A DNA stretch of 64,000 bases, taken from positions 2,418,001-2,482,000 of the forward strand of contig NZ_CP014504.1 of NCBI RefSeq assembly GCF_001590605.1. Reading direction: 5' to 3'. Both the position numbers and the translations under genes were made by a program. Each line of letters begins with the position of its first letter. Positions within the stretch are counted from its first letter, which is position 1. The DNA is from Pedobacter cryoconitis. Lineage in GTDB: Bacteria; Bacteroidota; Bacteroidia; Sphingobacteriales; Sphingobacteriaceae. A model generated the notes under the pieces. That model was not told where the DNA came from, did no database searches, and saw only the letters and a program-made list of their open reading frames with translations. Positions 35,121 to 43,717 of the stretch are shown piece by piece.

Positions 35121-36232
35121 ATATGATCTTTGCTAATTATATTATAAAATTTATCTGCTATTACTTCCCAGTTATATTTACTGGTTATTTCCTGTTTGAT
35201 TTGTTCAAAAGGATATGCTTTGTCATCCAGTACTGCGCGTAACATGGATTCAAATCCGGGTTGATCTGCCGGATCAAACAAGTATTTGAAAAAGCCAAAT
35301 TCAGACATTGCGGTCTGGTTGGAACAAATCACCTTACAGCCATTCATCGCAGCTTCTATAGGTGGAATACCAAAGCCTTCTGCTAAGGATGGGAAAGCAA
35401 AGGTTTCTGCCTGCTGATAAAAGGCATTCAGGTCCGGCCAGCTTATCCCTTCCAGGAAATGGATATATTTCCGGTTATCTTCATGAATCAGGTTTTGTAA
35501 TTCATCAAAAGCGTCTTGCTCAATTTTCTCCTTTTTACTCCCTATAAAGACCAGGTTATAGCCTTGTTCATAGAGTTTTAAATTCAGAAAGGCTTTGAGC
35601 AGGCCATTGTGATTTTTTCTTGGCTCAAAGCGGCTGACAAATAAAATATACTTTTCAATGCCAAACTTCTCTTTGATATTAATCTCAGCTTCTACTTTTC
35701 TGGGGCTTACCGTAACCGCATTAGGGGTTACATGGATCTGCGTTTTATTGATCTGGAACTTTTTGGCCACATCAATTCTTGAATACTCTGACACAGTTAA
35801 TACGATGTCCGATCTTTTAGCAGAAGCTAAAAAAAGCACCTTTCTGCTGATGCGGTACGACCAGGGAAAATATTGTTTAAATTCTAAGAAAAGCAGGTCG
35901 TGAACGGTATTGATAAACTTGCAGTTTTTAACAAAAGGGACAATATACTGAAAGTGGGCATAGTCATATTTCCCCTCTTTAATTAACCTGGGATATTCGG
36001 TCAGCAACCGCTTCATGCTGGAGTGTGCATTCAATTGTACAAATTGAAATCTTGGGTCAGGAAAAAGTGTTTTTAAATGCAGAAGGTCATTTGCGCATAG
36101 AAAGATTTCGAGCCCTTCAAATTCTACCAATGCAGAATATAATCCATGCATGTAAGTGGCTGTGCCCTGAAAAGAATGATCAAAAATATGTGCGTCGAGC
36201 AGAATCCTTATCTTTTTTTGTATCAAACTCAT
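35111..36232 (-). CDS. GT4 family glycosyltransferase
   Basis: This 373-residue GT-B fold protein has the retaining GT4 signature: KYILFVSRFEPRKNHNGLLKAF (nucleotide-sugar site) and a C-terminal PSLAEGFGIPPIEAAMNGC (E-x7-E motif). It should transfer a sugar from a nucleotide donor to the lipid-linked repeat unit on the cytoplasmic side. The start codon shares one base with the stop codon of the upstream GH99-like gene (TAATG), and its 3' end overlaps the next glycosyltransferase by 10 bp, so translation is coupled. Confidence 0.9.
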   Translation of the reverse strand: MSLIQKKIRILLDAHIFDHSFQGTATYMHGLYSALVEFEGLEIFLCANDLLHLKTLFPDPRFQFVQLNAHSSMKRLLTEYPRLIKEGKYDYAHFQYIVPFVKNCKFINTVHDLLFLEFKQYFPWSYRISRKVLFLASAKRSDIVLTVSEYSRIDVAKKFQINKTQIHVTPNAVTVSPRKVEAEINIKEKFGIEKYILFVSRFEPRKNHNGLLKAFLNLKLYEQGYNLVFIGSKKEKIEQDAFDELQNLIHEDNRKYIHFLEGISWPDLNAFYQQAETFAFPSLAEGFGIPPIEAAMNGCKVICSNQTAMSEFGFFKYLFDPADQPGFESMLRAVLDDKAYPFEQIKQEITSKYNWEVIADKFYNIISKDHICA

Positions 36233-37338
36233 TATTGTTTAGTTAAAGCTTTTTGTAATCCTCTGAGGAAGTTTGGCCCTTTTGCAGAGGGAGTCAGATA
36301 AGCACCTTCTCCATTTTCATTCCACGCATAAAGCAATGCAATGTTTTCTTTAGTGGTGTGTGCTGTATTTTTATGCATCCAGGTCAGCATGCCCGTCACT
36401 GAGTTGTAAACTGATTTCTCAGAATAACCCACAAAGTAAGGGGCAGTATCATAAGCATTATTTGGTGCTGACCAGGGTCTTGGGTCCCAATTGAGGGTAG
36501 ACACAGGAATATATGGCAAGTCACTGATTTTAGCGACCTTGTTCCATAATCTTTTCTCTGCAGTCCGCATACTGTCAATAGGAATCTGTGTAGTTTTCGC
36601 TGTAAACCCTGCACTATGCTGGTTGTACCCTGTCAGCACATCAAAACCACAGTCTTCTGCTTGTTTGATACTTTGCGGATCTCCGGAAATACAGGCAGCC
36701 ATGGTTACCCCATTTAATCCGCTGGCAGTTGCAGCAGCTTTTAAATCCTGAAAAGCACTTTTTACCGCATCTGCTGATCCCAGGTCTTTAACCAGGTTGG
36801 CTACAGAAAACATAATCAACAAAGGTTTACCGTTTACTTTCAAATAGTTTGGTGTCTTAAATTGCCTGACCCATTCTGCCTGAACGGTACTCCAATCTGC
36901 TGTACCTATTTCAAAGCCTTTATGGTTGGCAACCATCAGACAATATTCCATTTTACTGCTCAGGGCAGATTTCTGAAAATACTTCAATGCGTTATTTAAA
37001 GGCTCTGTTTTATATTTGTCTTTCCCGCTATAATACCAGCAGAAACTAAAGAAAGACAGACCTGCATTGGAGGCCGCTGTAATTTGTTGGTCAACTACAT
37101 TTTGTGAACTCGTAATCCACCCCCACTTTGGCTTCCTGTTGGCGAAGGAATTCATTAGCTTAGGACTGATATGCTGTGCATATTTACCAGTCCAGCCGTC
37201 AAAATAGTAAGCTCCTAATTTGATATCAGCAGCAGGTTTTTCTTTTAGGCTGCCTGGAAAGCCGCCAGTAAACGGAATGACTGCAATCGCCAGGATTGCG
37301 AGATTCATTTTGAGGGGAAGAAACGATGTCCAATTCAT
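36232..37338 (-). CDS. WbsX/GH99-like (glycoside hydrolase-type) protein, membrane-anchored or secreted
   Basis: This 368-residue protein has an N-terminal hydrophobic segment (about 11-27). It continues with DIKLGAYYFDGWTGK, a variant of the GAYYFPGW start of the WbsX family, with FSFCWYYSG in the middle and a C-terminal AWNENGEGAYLTPS. Members of this GH71/GH99-like group sit inside many O-antigen and capsule operons. Some act as endo-glycosidases, most have no defined role. Either ATG (37338, or residue 11 at 37308) gives an exported N-terminus. It may trim, length-control or release polymer in the periplasm. It is three bases downstream of the GT52-like gene. Confidence 0.75.
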   Translation of the reverse strand: MNWTSFLPLKMNLAILAIAVIPFTGGFPGSLKEKPAADIKLGAYYFDGWTGKYAQHISPKLMNSFANRKPKWGWITSSQNVVDQQITAASNAGLSFFSFCWYYSGKDKYKTEPLNNALKYFQKSALSSKMEYCLMVANHKGFEIGTADWSTVQAEWVRQFKTPNYLKVNGKPLLIMFSVANLVKDLGSADAVKSAFQDLKAAATASGLNGVTMAACISGDPQSIKQAEDCGFDVLTGYNQHSAGFTAKTTQIPIDSMRTAEKRLWNKVAKISDLPYIPVSTLNWDPRPWSAPNNAYDTAPYFVGYSEKSVYNSVTGMLTWMHKNTAHTTKENIALLYAWNENGEGAYLTPSAKGPNFLRGLQKALTKQ

Positions 37339-37341
37339 AAG

Positions 37342-38397
37342 CTATTGAAAAACAGTATATTCATCACTAAAATACTTTCTTAACTGCGCGTAGATATAAG
37401 TAAATTTCTTTTTTTCTTTACGGGCTAAAAGGTCAATCATTGCGGGGGTCAACAGAGAAATCCCTTTAACGCCGAAAAATTGGTGGGCATAAATAATGGT
37501 ATTAGAATAAACACCTACCACTTCTTTAAATTTCCCGTTGAGCAGCATTGATTCGGCTGGAATGCCATAGTCTTCAAAAAATTCAACCTGACTGGAGGTG
37601 AGCTTACTTAAAGCCTCAATTTTTTCCGGACAGGACCGCGGATGAGGTTTAATAATCACCGTCAACTTTAAATCGTTACAGCGTTGAATAAATTTCTCAT
37701 ACAGCTTCAACTCTTCGTGCAGTGGAATGACCTTGTCTTCGGAAAGGGATTGACACAACAACAGCACATCTTTGCCTTTAAAGGTATCAGCTCCTTCAGT
37801 AATCTGGTAGGCTGTTTTCAAAACGCTCAACAACTCTTGTCTAAGAATAGTCAACGGGACATAACGCTCTTCACTAACGGCTTCAACCCTACTAAACATG
37901 ATCACCTGGCTAAAAACAGGATAGTAGTTTTTATAGATGTAATATTTAACTTTTGACCGGATAAAAAGATATCCGGCAATTTGTTTAAGCAGGCTATGGT
38001 GTTTGAGCCCCGGCAGATAATCAAGTATCCCGTCTTCTGATTTGATATAAGTTTTGCTTGCTCCAAACAGATTGTAAATGATTTTAAAAAGCACAGTTTG
38101 CTCAGAAAAAACCAGGATCGTTTCTACCGTTTTAAAGTAATCTTGTTTCAGGGTCTGAATGATCGCATCTATATAGTCAGAAGCGATGTTAGCCTTCGCT
38201 TTGGAAAGCACAGAGAGCTTTGACCATTCAATAATCATACGGATTGAGTTTTCATCAGCATCGAGTATTTTTATAATCTCTGCGAATGATTTCGGGGATG
38301 ATTTTTCAATGAGATATTGCGGGTCAGTTATATTTTCCTTAAGAATATAACTTTTAGCCAAAAGAGCTTGCCACGGACTGCCTACTATGATCAACAT
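37342..38397 (-). CDS. GT52 / polysialyltransferase-like protein (candidate CMP-sugar-dependent transferase)
   Basis: This 351-residue protein begins MLIIVGSPWQALLAKSYI, resembling the PxQ opening of GT52 and polysialyltransferase families. It has the KPHPR motif (VIIKPHPRSCPEKIE) and a late VVGVYSNTIIYAHQFFGVKGISL, the usual HP and S-x-N region of bacterial sialyltransferases in these families. Such enzymes use CMP-sialic acid or related CMP-sugars. A KdsB-like CMP-transferase lies in the same operon, so this is the best candidate for adding the CMP-activated acid. It overlaps the polymerase gene by 44 bp. The family call is moderate and the donor is inferred. Confidence 0.6.
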   Translation of the reverse strand: MLIIVGSPWQALLAKSYILKENITDPQYLIEKSSPKSFAEIIKILDADENSIRMIIEWSKLSVLSKAKANIASDYIDAIIQTLKQDYFKTVETILVFSEQTVLFKIIYNLFGASKTYIKSEDGILDYLPGLKHHSLLKQIAGYLFIRSKVKYYIYKNYYPVFSQVIMFSRVEAVSEERYVPLTILRQELLSVLKTAYQITEGADTFKGKDVLLLCQSLSEDKVIPLHEELKLYEKFIQRCNDLKLTVIIKPHPRSCPEKIEALSKLTSSQVEFFEDYGIPAESMLLNGKFKEVVGVYSNTIIYAHQFFGVKGISLLTPAMIDLLARKEKKKFTYIYAQLRKYFSDEYTVFQ

Positions 38398-39601
38398 ATA
38401 TTTTCTTTTCGTTATTTAACGCTTCAATTGTGATAAGGATTAACAGGGATAATTCTACGTAATAGATTAGTGGCAACAGGAAGGACACAGCCAGGTAAAC
38501 CAGGATAATCACAGTAGACAAGGAGCCCTTTTTATAATGGACCATCGGGAAGGACAGGTATACAAAAATGGCTGTCATTAAACCGAGCTCAATGATCACA
38601 GATAAATACCCTGATTCGATAACCAGTGCATTGTCAAAAAATGCGGCAGTATGTGCACCTACTTTACCTAAGCCAATCCCATTTCCAATGTTTTCCCATG
38701 CAATTTTATAACCCCGGTCCAGACTTTCAAAGTGTCCGGCAGAACTGGTATCTTCCAGAGAAGTACTGTTGCTCCAGAAAGTATCAATGGTACCGAGTTC
38801 CATCTCCTGAATAGAAGCGGGAACAATGAAAAACTGGATGACCACAATAAATACCAGAACGAGCAGATATTTCACTGTTTTTGGGGTAAAGAAATTCAGG
38901 TAAGGGATTACAAAGAAAAACAGATAGGTGGCAATGGTAGAACGGGTAAAAGTCAGCACCAGGCTAATCGTTAAAACCATATTCAGGGTTTTGGCAAATT
39001 TAGCACTAAACAGCTCTTTGTATTTGAACAGCAAGACCAGCGCCAGGATTAAATATACGCTGTAAGGGATGGGTGCAATAAACCCTCCTGCCCCTCTTTG
39101 CAGCAATCCATAGCCGATATAAAAGGTGAAGTTGAGTTTTTCATCGCTAAAGGTGTTCACTGGATAACCTGCATTCAGGTAAATACTTTCCCCTAAAAAT
39201 AATTGCTGGATAATCGTAAATACCGCCATCACAAATGCACCGGTAACAAACCATTTAGCGATTCTTTCCCAATCAATAAGGTCTGCTAATTTATAGAGCG
39301 AAATGGTCATTAATATAGGCAGCAGGTAGATGCGGTAACTGTAGGCGGCCAGCAAGCCGACACTGTTAAAGAACAGGTGCGCAGTTAACAGAAAAATAGT
39401 ACTGAGCAATATAATCAGCTTCATACCACTTATTTTTGGGCCCTTGTGTGTAATCGCCAGAATAAACAAGGCAATAACTGCCAATTCCTTCCAAAGTACG
39501 ATCAGTGAGAAATACTTTCTCAGGTAACCGTTCACAACGAGTGAATGCCATGGAAGCAACAGGACAAGGCTTAAAAATAATCTATTTACTAATGCCTTCA
39601 T
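38354..39601 (-). CDS. Wzy-like O-antigen/capsule polymerase
   Basis: The start at 39601 (MKALVNRLFLSLVLLLPW) is chosen; the frame extends 14 codons further upstream. The protein has 415 residues, about ten or more transmembrane helices and a large loop at about residues 255-320 (TIDTFWSNSTSLEDTSSAGHFESLDRG), the usual Wzy layout. It should link lipid-bound repeat units in the periplasm. Sequence conservation in this family is low, so the call rests on topology and position between flippase and transferase genes. It overlaps the flippase gene by 20 bp and the GT52-like gene by 44 bp. Confidence 0.8.
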   Translation of the reverse strand: MKALVNRLFLSLVLLLPWHSLVVNGYLRKYFSLIVLWKELAVIALFILAITHKGPKISGMKLIILLSTIFLLTAHLFFNSVGLLAAYSYRIYLLPILMTISLYKLADLIDWERIAKWFVTGAFVMAVFTIIQQLFLGESIYLNAGYPVNTFSDEKLNFTFYIGYGLLQRGAGGFIAPIPYSVYLILALVLLFKYKELFSAKFAKTLNMVLTISLVLTFTRSTIATYLFFFVIPYLNFFTPKTVKYLLVLVFIVVIQFFIVPASIQEMELGTIDTFWSNSTSLEDTSSAGHFESLDRGYKIAWENIGNGIGLGKVGAHTAAFFDNALVIESGYLSVIIELGLMTAIFVYLSFPMVHYKKGSLSTVIILVYLAVSFLLPLIYYVELSLLILITIEALNNEKKIYVDHSRQSVASSFG

Positions 39602-40820
39602 TATTTGTCTTTTTAAAAATGTAGTAGTAAGAATAAAGCGCAATTAAAAATTCGGCAGCCAGTAATGAAGCAATCGAACTGTACTTCAGATAACCCAGGA
39701 AATAGCCCAGCAGGTTCAGTACCAGTACAATCACCAGCCCATAAATTGTCAGCCTGTTAAAGATCCCTCCGCCTTCAAAGGCCTGTAAAAAAGTAATGGT
39801 AAAGAAGGACATGCAGACTACACCGATCAGCGCTACACCTACATTAAAATTGAAACGGACCACCTCAGAAATAGCGGTCGTTTTCGGCACGATAATGTGG
39901 ATAATTTCAGCTGAATAATTCAGGTAAACGATCAGAAATAAAACAAAGCATAGTGTTGCGCCCAGGTTTAGAAACATGGATAGTTTCAGCGCTTTTTTCC
40001 TTTCGAGTTTGCAGAAATACGGGTATACAGAAGTGATTAATATCGCCCTGCCCATACTAAAGATATTGTAAAAGGTAAAGGCATAAGAGATCATCCCCAA
40101 TGTAGTTTTATCAAGCAGGAAACCCACCAAAATCAATCCTATTGAATTGTAGGCCCTGGCACAGAAACTACCCGTGGTAAAAAGCATAGTCTCATTAAAC
40201 TGGCTTTTTGGCCATGTTTTTTTGATCCCCACCAGCACCAGGTTGGATTTAGTAAACCATTTCAAAAAGAATCCTGAGATTATAGCTGCGGCGAGTAATG
40301 GCCCGATCTTGGCTAGACTAATGATATAACTATTAGTCAGGTCAGTTTTTTTCCAGATCAGCAGATAGAGCACCAGTAAAGCGGCCCCGTTTGTAGTCAG
40401 ATTGATTAAAGCCTGACTGGATATTTTACCCACTCCTTTTAAAATCCAGTCGCAGTAATAGAGATAAATTACCCCCCATATAATTAAAAGGGTGGCGAAG
40501 GTAAGCGAGTCTTCTATGAAAAAGGAATAGACAATGGAGAACAACACCCAGACTATAAACCCTATAAAACGGAAAGTACTCACCGTAGTCACCATTTTTT
40601 TGAGGTCTGTAATTTCCTTCAGTTTAATCAGTTCTTTGACGCCAAAATTCTGTGAGCCGAAGTCAATGACAGTCTGCCCGATAGAGGTAATCGTTATAAA
40701 TAAAGAAAAGTACCCATAAGTACTGACAGAAAAATTCCTGGAAACCAGCAGTACGATAATCAAAGTACAAAGCCTGTTCAGGGATTCAAAGAAAACCGTC
40801 TTAAGGATACTTAATTTCAT
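39582..40820 (-). CDS. Wzx-type oligosaccharide flippase
   Basis: This 412-residue protein has about twelve transmembrane helices across its full length and the N-terminal LSILKTVFFESLNRLCTLIIVLLVSRNFS typical of MATE-fold polysaccharide flippases (RfbX/Wzx). It moves undecaprenyl-linked repeat units across the inner membrane. The start codon overlaps the HAD gene stop by four bases (ATGA), and the 3' end overlaps the polymerase gene. No gap or frameshift is seen. Confidence 0.9.
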   Translation of the reverse strand: MKLSILKTVFFESLNRLCTLIIVLLVSRNFSVSTYGYFSLFITITSIGQTVIDFGSQNFGVKELIKLKEITDLKKMVTTVSTFRFIGFIVWVLFSIVYSFFIEDSLTFATLLIIWGVIYLYYCDWILKGVGKISSQALINLTTNGAALLVLYLLIWKKTDLTNSYIISLAKIGPLLAAAIISGFFLKWFTKSNLVLVGIKKTWPKSQFNETMLFTTGSFCARAYNSIGLILVGFLLDKTTLGMISYAFTFYNIFSMGRAILITSVYPYFCKLERKKALKLSMFLNLGATLCFVLFLIVYLNYSAEIIHIIVPKTTAISEVVRFNFNVGVALIGVVCMSFFTITFLQAFEGGGIFNRLTIYGLVIVLVLNLLGYFLGYLKYSSIASLLAAEFLIALYSYYYIFKKTNNEGISK

Positions 40821-41449
40821 TGTGGAACGATTAGCTTGAATTGCGTAATATAATTTTCGGAAAGCTGTTTCAGTTCAGGGTTATTATAGCCTGTAAAGGA
40901 GATATTATTGACTATTGCAGCGTCATAGTCATTGATAGAATCACCAATCAGGATGACTTCATTTCTATCGTACTGATTCGCTGTCAATACATTTTCAACC
41001 AATTGCTTTTTGGGCGTTGGAGAGCCGTTGATCGTTTTAAAATAAGCGGAAAGACCCAATTCATCATTGATTATTTTTAGTTCTTTCCCATCAGATCCGG
41101 AAACAATATGCATCTGGAATTTTTGCCAGTTTGCTTTGATAAATTCAACGCTGTCCGCAATCAACAGTTTCTCATCGAGCAACAGGGAAAGCATAATTTC
41201 AGAAAACCGGGCTGCCAGCTCCAAAACCTGTGCTTCGGTGATCGTTTCTTTTCTGATCTGCTCAAAGAAATATCTGAATTTCACATACCTGGAAAGCCCC
41301 CCATTCAGTTCATGATAAGCTATCAGTTCGTCCACTTGTTCTTTAGGGTATTGTGCTAATACCAGTTCAAACCCTTTTGATCTTATGGGCATGGAGTCCA
41401 TAATGACCCCATCGAAATCCCATAATATTACTTTATACTTTGATAGCAT
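40817..41449 (-). CDS. HAD-family sugar phosphatase
   Basis: This 210-residue haloacid-dehalogenase-fold protein has all four HAD motifs: DFDGVIMD (catalytic Asp pair, about residues 11-17), a Thr/Ser site in HIVSGSDG, K in TPKKQL, and GDSINDYDAA. The size and cap position fit subclass I phosphatases. In its operon the plausible role is to remove the phosphate from a 3-deoxy-ulosonate-phosphate before CMP activation, as KdsC does for KDO-8-phosphate. The substrate is inferred from neighbours. It overlaps the KdsB-like gene by 17 bp. Confidence 0.8.
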   Translation of the reverse strand: MLSKYKVILWDFDGVIMDSMPIRSKGFELVLAQYPKEQVDELIAYHELNGGLSRYVKFRYFFEQIRKETITEAQVLELAARFSEIMLSLLLDEKLLIADSVEFIKANWQKFQMHIVSGSDGKELKIINDELGLSAYFKTINGSPTPKKQLVENVLTANQYDRNEVILIGDSINDYDAAIVNNISFTGYNNPELKQLSENYITQFKLIVPQ

Positions 41450-42170
41450 CTTCTTTCAGTTTGGCTAATACTTCTGTTAGGTCTTCCGGGTTGTCTACTG
41501 CAATAGATTCACTGGACAACTCAATCATTCTCACTTCGTAATTCAGTTCCAGAAACCTCAAAATCTCGATATCCTCTTCTGCTTCCAGCACCGTCTTATT
41601 TTTAGTTTCAGCAAAAGCTTTTAAAGCCAGGAAAGGAAATGCGTACACGCAAACCTGTCTCCATGCTTTCACAAAATCCAGACTTTTATTGCCGGGAATA
41701 GGGCTTCTTGACATATATAAGAGCCTGCCATCTGGCCTGAACACAACTTTAGGTACAGATTTGCTTCTGTACTGTCTTTCATCAGAGACCGGACAATATC
41801 CATTGAGCACCTCTCCCGGATAAGTATCCAGATGGGAGATTATTTTGGTGATATCATTGGGGTTAAATAAAGGCTCATCACCCTGAACATTGATGTAGTA
41901 GTCTGCTTTCACAAGCGCTGCTACTTCAGCTATCCGGTCTGTACCAGTTAAGCAGTTATCTGTGGTTAATAAGACTTGAATACCGAAGGACTCGCAATGT
42001 GCTACAATGCGCTGATCTTCAGTAGCCACGTATACTAAACTTTTATCTACGGCCTGAATACATTGTTCATAGGTCCGCAATAACATGCTTTTACCGTTAA
42101 TATCGATTAATGGTTTTCCTGGAAACCTGGTCGATTGATACCGTGCGGGAATAACTACAATAAAATTCAT
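41433..42170 (-). CDS. KdsB-like CMP-ulosonate synthetase (cytidylyltransferase)
   Basis: The start at 42170 (MNFIVVIPARYQSTRFPGKPL) gives 245 residues and overlaps the aldolase stop as TAATG; an ATG two codons upstream is possible. IPARYQSTRFPGKPL, TGTDRIAE, NVQGDEPLF and the late IDIEILRFLE-like EDIEILRFLE match 3-deoxy-manno-octulosonate cytidylyltransferase. It should transfer CMP from CTP to an ulosonic acid. A housekeeping kdsB would be expected elsewhere, so this copy in a capsule operon probably activates a capsule-specific acid sugar. Its length is typical. Confidence 0.88.
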   Translation of the reverse strand: MNFIVVIPARYQSTRFPGKPLIDINGKSMLLRTYEQCIQAVDKSLVYVATEDQRIVAHCESFGIQVLLTTDNCLTGTDRIAEVAALVKADYYINVQGDEPLFNPNDITKIISHLDTYPGEVLNGYCPVSDERQYRSKSVPKVVFRPDGRLLYMSRSPIPGNKSLDFVKAWRQVCVYAFPFLALKAFAETKNKTVLEAEEDIEILRFLELNYEVRMIELSSESIAVDNPEDLTEVLAKLKEDAIKV

Positions 42171-43711
42171 TAGCATACCAAACTATAGACTGAACCGGAC
42201 AGTAACGTTTTATACCTTGTAGGTGTTAAAGAGACGATATCTTTCGCGTAAGTTTCCTGGAAAATCTGAAATAAAAATTCGTTTTCTTCCACCAGGCTTC
42301 TTTCCAGCTGAGAAATTGAGGCTTCCTGATAGCCGTCAAAGCCTGCGATATAAACATCTTCTGCTTTTAATTCCAATGCGGTTTGCAAGGCCAGAATACT
42401 ATGCGATTCTTTGAACTTATCTGTAAAAGAGATCTGTTCAAATTCGAAACAAGAGTCATGAATCTGAGCAGGAATATAAGTCCCCATTTTACGCGGGAAC
42501 GGAGGGAAAACACAAGTCCCTTTAAAGTCGCCAAGATCACTGAATACTTTTTCTAAACGATGGCCTTCATTTCCTACCAGACAGTAGAACTGATCTGCCT
42601 GAACGTCTTTATAATACGAGGCATTTTTCGAACTTGAATGTACAACAGCAATATTTTCAGTCTGATTGATAAATTCAATGATAGCTTTGGAATGTTCCAC
42701 AGAATTTGATCCTCCTCCTAAAATAAGCACTGTACTATAGGATTTTGCAGGTTTAAAAACCGGCAGCTGTGCATTGTCTTTAATATTGTTCTTTTGATTC
42801 TGCAAGGCTCTAACCATACTGTTCAGGGAGTAGACACGTGTAGTATACCAGTCCATGACATCTTTTTGAGGCAATGAATTTGATCCTGAAATCATATAAG
42901 GCACATTCGTTCCCCATTCGTATTTTTTCAGGAGTTGATCAAAACCTTCCACCACATTTCCGATCGCATTAAAGTCGATGTCCATGTTATATTTGGTATT
43001 TAAAACTGACAAGAGCAGTTCGGTTTTTAAATTCCCGGCCCCGCGGCCCATCCCCAAAATAGTAGAGTCTACAATATCAGCACCGTAATCAATAGCTGTT
43101 AATGAATTGATCAATGCCAATTCCAGGTTGTTATGGCCGTGAAAACCAATTTTACAATCTGTTTTTGAACGGATCAGGTCCATGGTCTGTTTCACATCGT
43201 CAGGAAATACACCTCCGTAACTATCGACCATGTAAAAGTAATCAGCCAGACCGTCGAGGCCGCTCAGCTCTTCTACGAAATTCCCATATTGCTTCCATTT
43301 GGACATGTACATCACATTGAAACCGACTTCGAAGCCAAATCTTTTAATCTCTGCTGCTAATTTCAATGCACGTCCGAGTTGCTGTGGGTCCAGTGCAATA
43401 CGTACCATATCAACAATACCGATGATCGGCTCCAGCAGGTCTGCTACGTGCTCAACTCTGATATCTTTTTCATTAAAAATGATAACCAGTTTTTTATTGG
43501 TCAGACTTTTTAATTCCTGCAGTTCATATACGGGAGAATAAAAATATTTACCATAATATTCTTTGATAGGGATACTTCTGTAGCCAACTTCTATATAATC
43601 AACCGGCAGGTTGTTTAGAGATGACAGGTAAGTATGGACTAAACTTTTATCAAAGTCCCAGTTCGTGTAGTAACCTCCGTCCCTTAAGGTACAATCAAGT
43701 ATTTTAAACAT
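42170..43711 (-). CDS. DmpG/HMGL-type pyruvate aldolase fused to a DUF115/GT42-like domain
   Basis: This 513-residue protein has an N-terminal DRE-TIM aldolase domain (about 1-300). LDCTLRDGGYYTNWDF carries the catalytic Arg10 and metal ligand Asp11, and IGFHGHNNLELAL carries metal ligands H191 and H193. This is the pattern of metal-dependent 4-hydroxy-2-oxovalerate aldolases that join pyruvate to an aldehyde. The C-terminal part (about 320-513) looks like a nucleotide-binding Rossmann-type domain (LILGGGSNSVEHSKAII, later ALELKAEDVYIAGFDGYQ), similar in feel to DUF115/GT42-type proteins. Between a tyrosine kinase and a CMP-transferase gene, it may build the 3-deoxy-2-keto acid used in the capsule. 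The fused arrangement is unusual and its activity is inferred. Confidence 0.7.
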   Translation of the reverse strand: MFKILDCTLRDGGYYTNWDFDKSLVHTYLSSLNNLPVDYIEVGYRSIPIKEYYGKYFYSPVYELQELKSLTNKKLVIIFNEKDIRVEHVADLLEPIIGIVDMVRIALDPQQLGRALKLAAEIKRFGFEVGFNVMYMSKWKQYGNFVEELSGLDGLADYFYMVDSYGGVFPDDVKQTMDLIRSKTDCKIGFHGHNNLELALINSLTAIDYGADIVDSTILGMGRGAGNLKTELLLSVLNTKYNMDIDFNAIGNVVEGFDQLLKKYEWGTNVPYMISGSNSLPQKDVMDWYTTRVYSLNSMVRALQNQKNNIKDNAQLPVFKPAKSYSTVLILGGGSNSVEHSKAIIEFINQTENIAVVHSSSKNASYYKDVQADQFYCLVGNEGHRLEKVFSDLGDFKGTCVFPPFPRKMGTYIPAQIHDSCFEFEQISFTDKFKESHSILALQTALELKAEDVYIAGFDGYQEASISQLERSLVEENEFLFQIFQETYAKDIVSLTPTRYKTLLSGSVYSLVC

Positions 43712-43717
43712 AATTAA

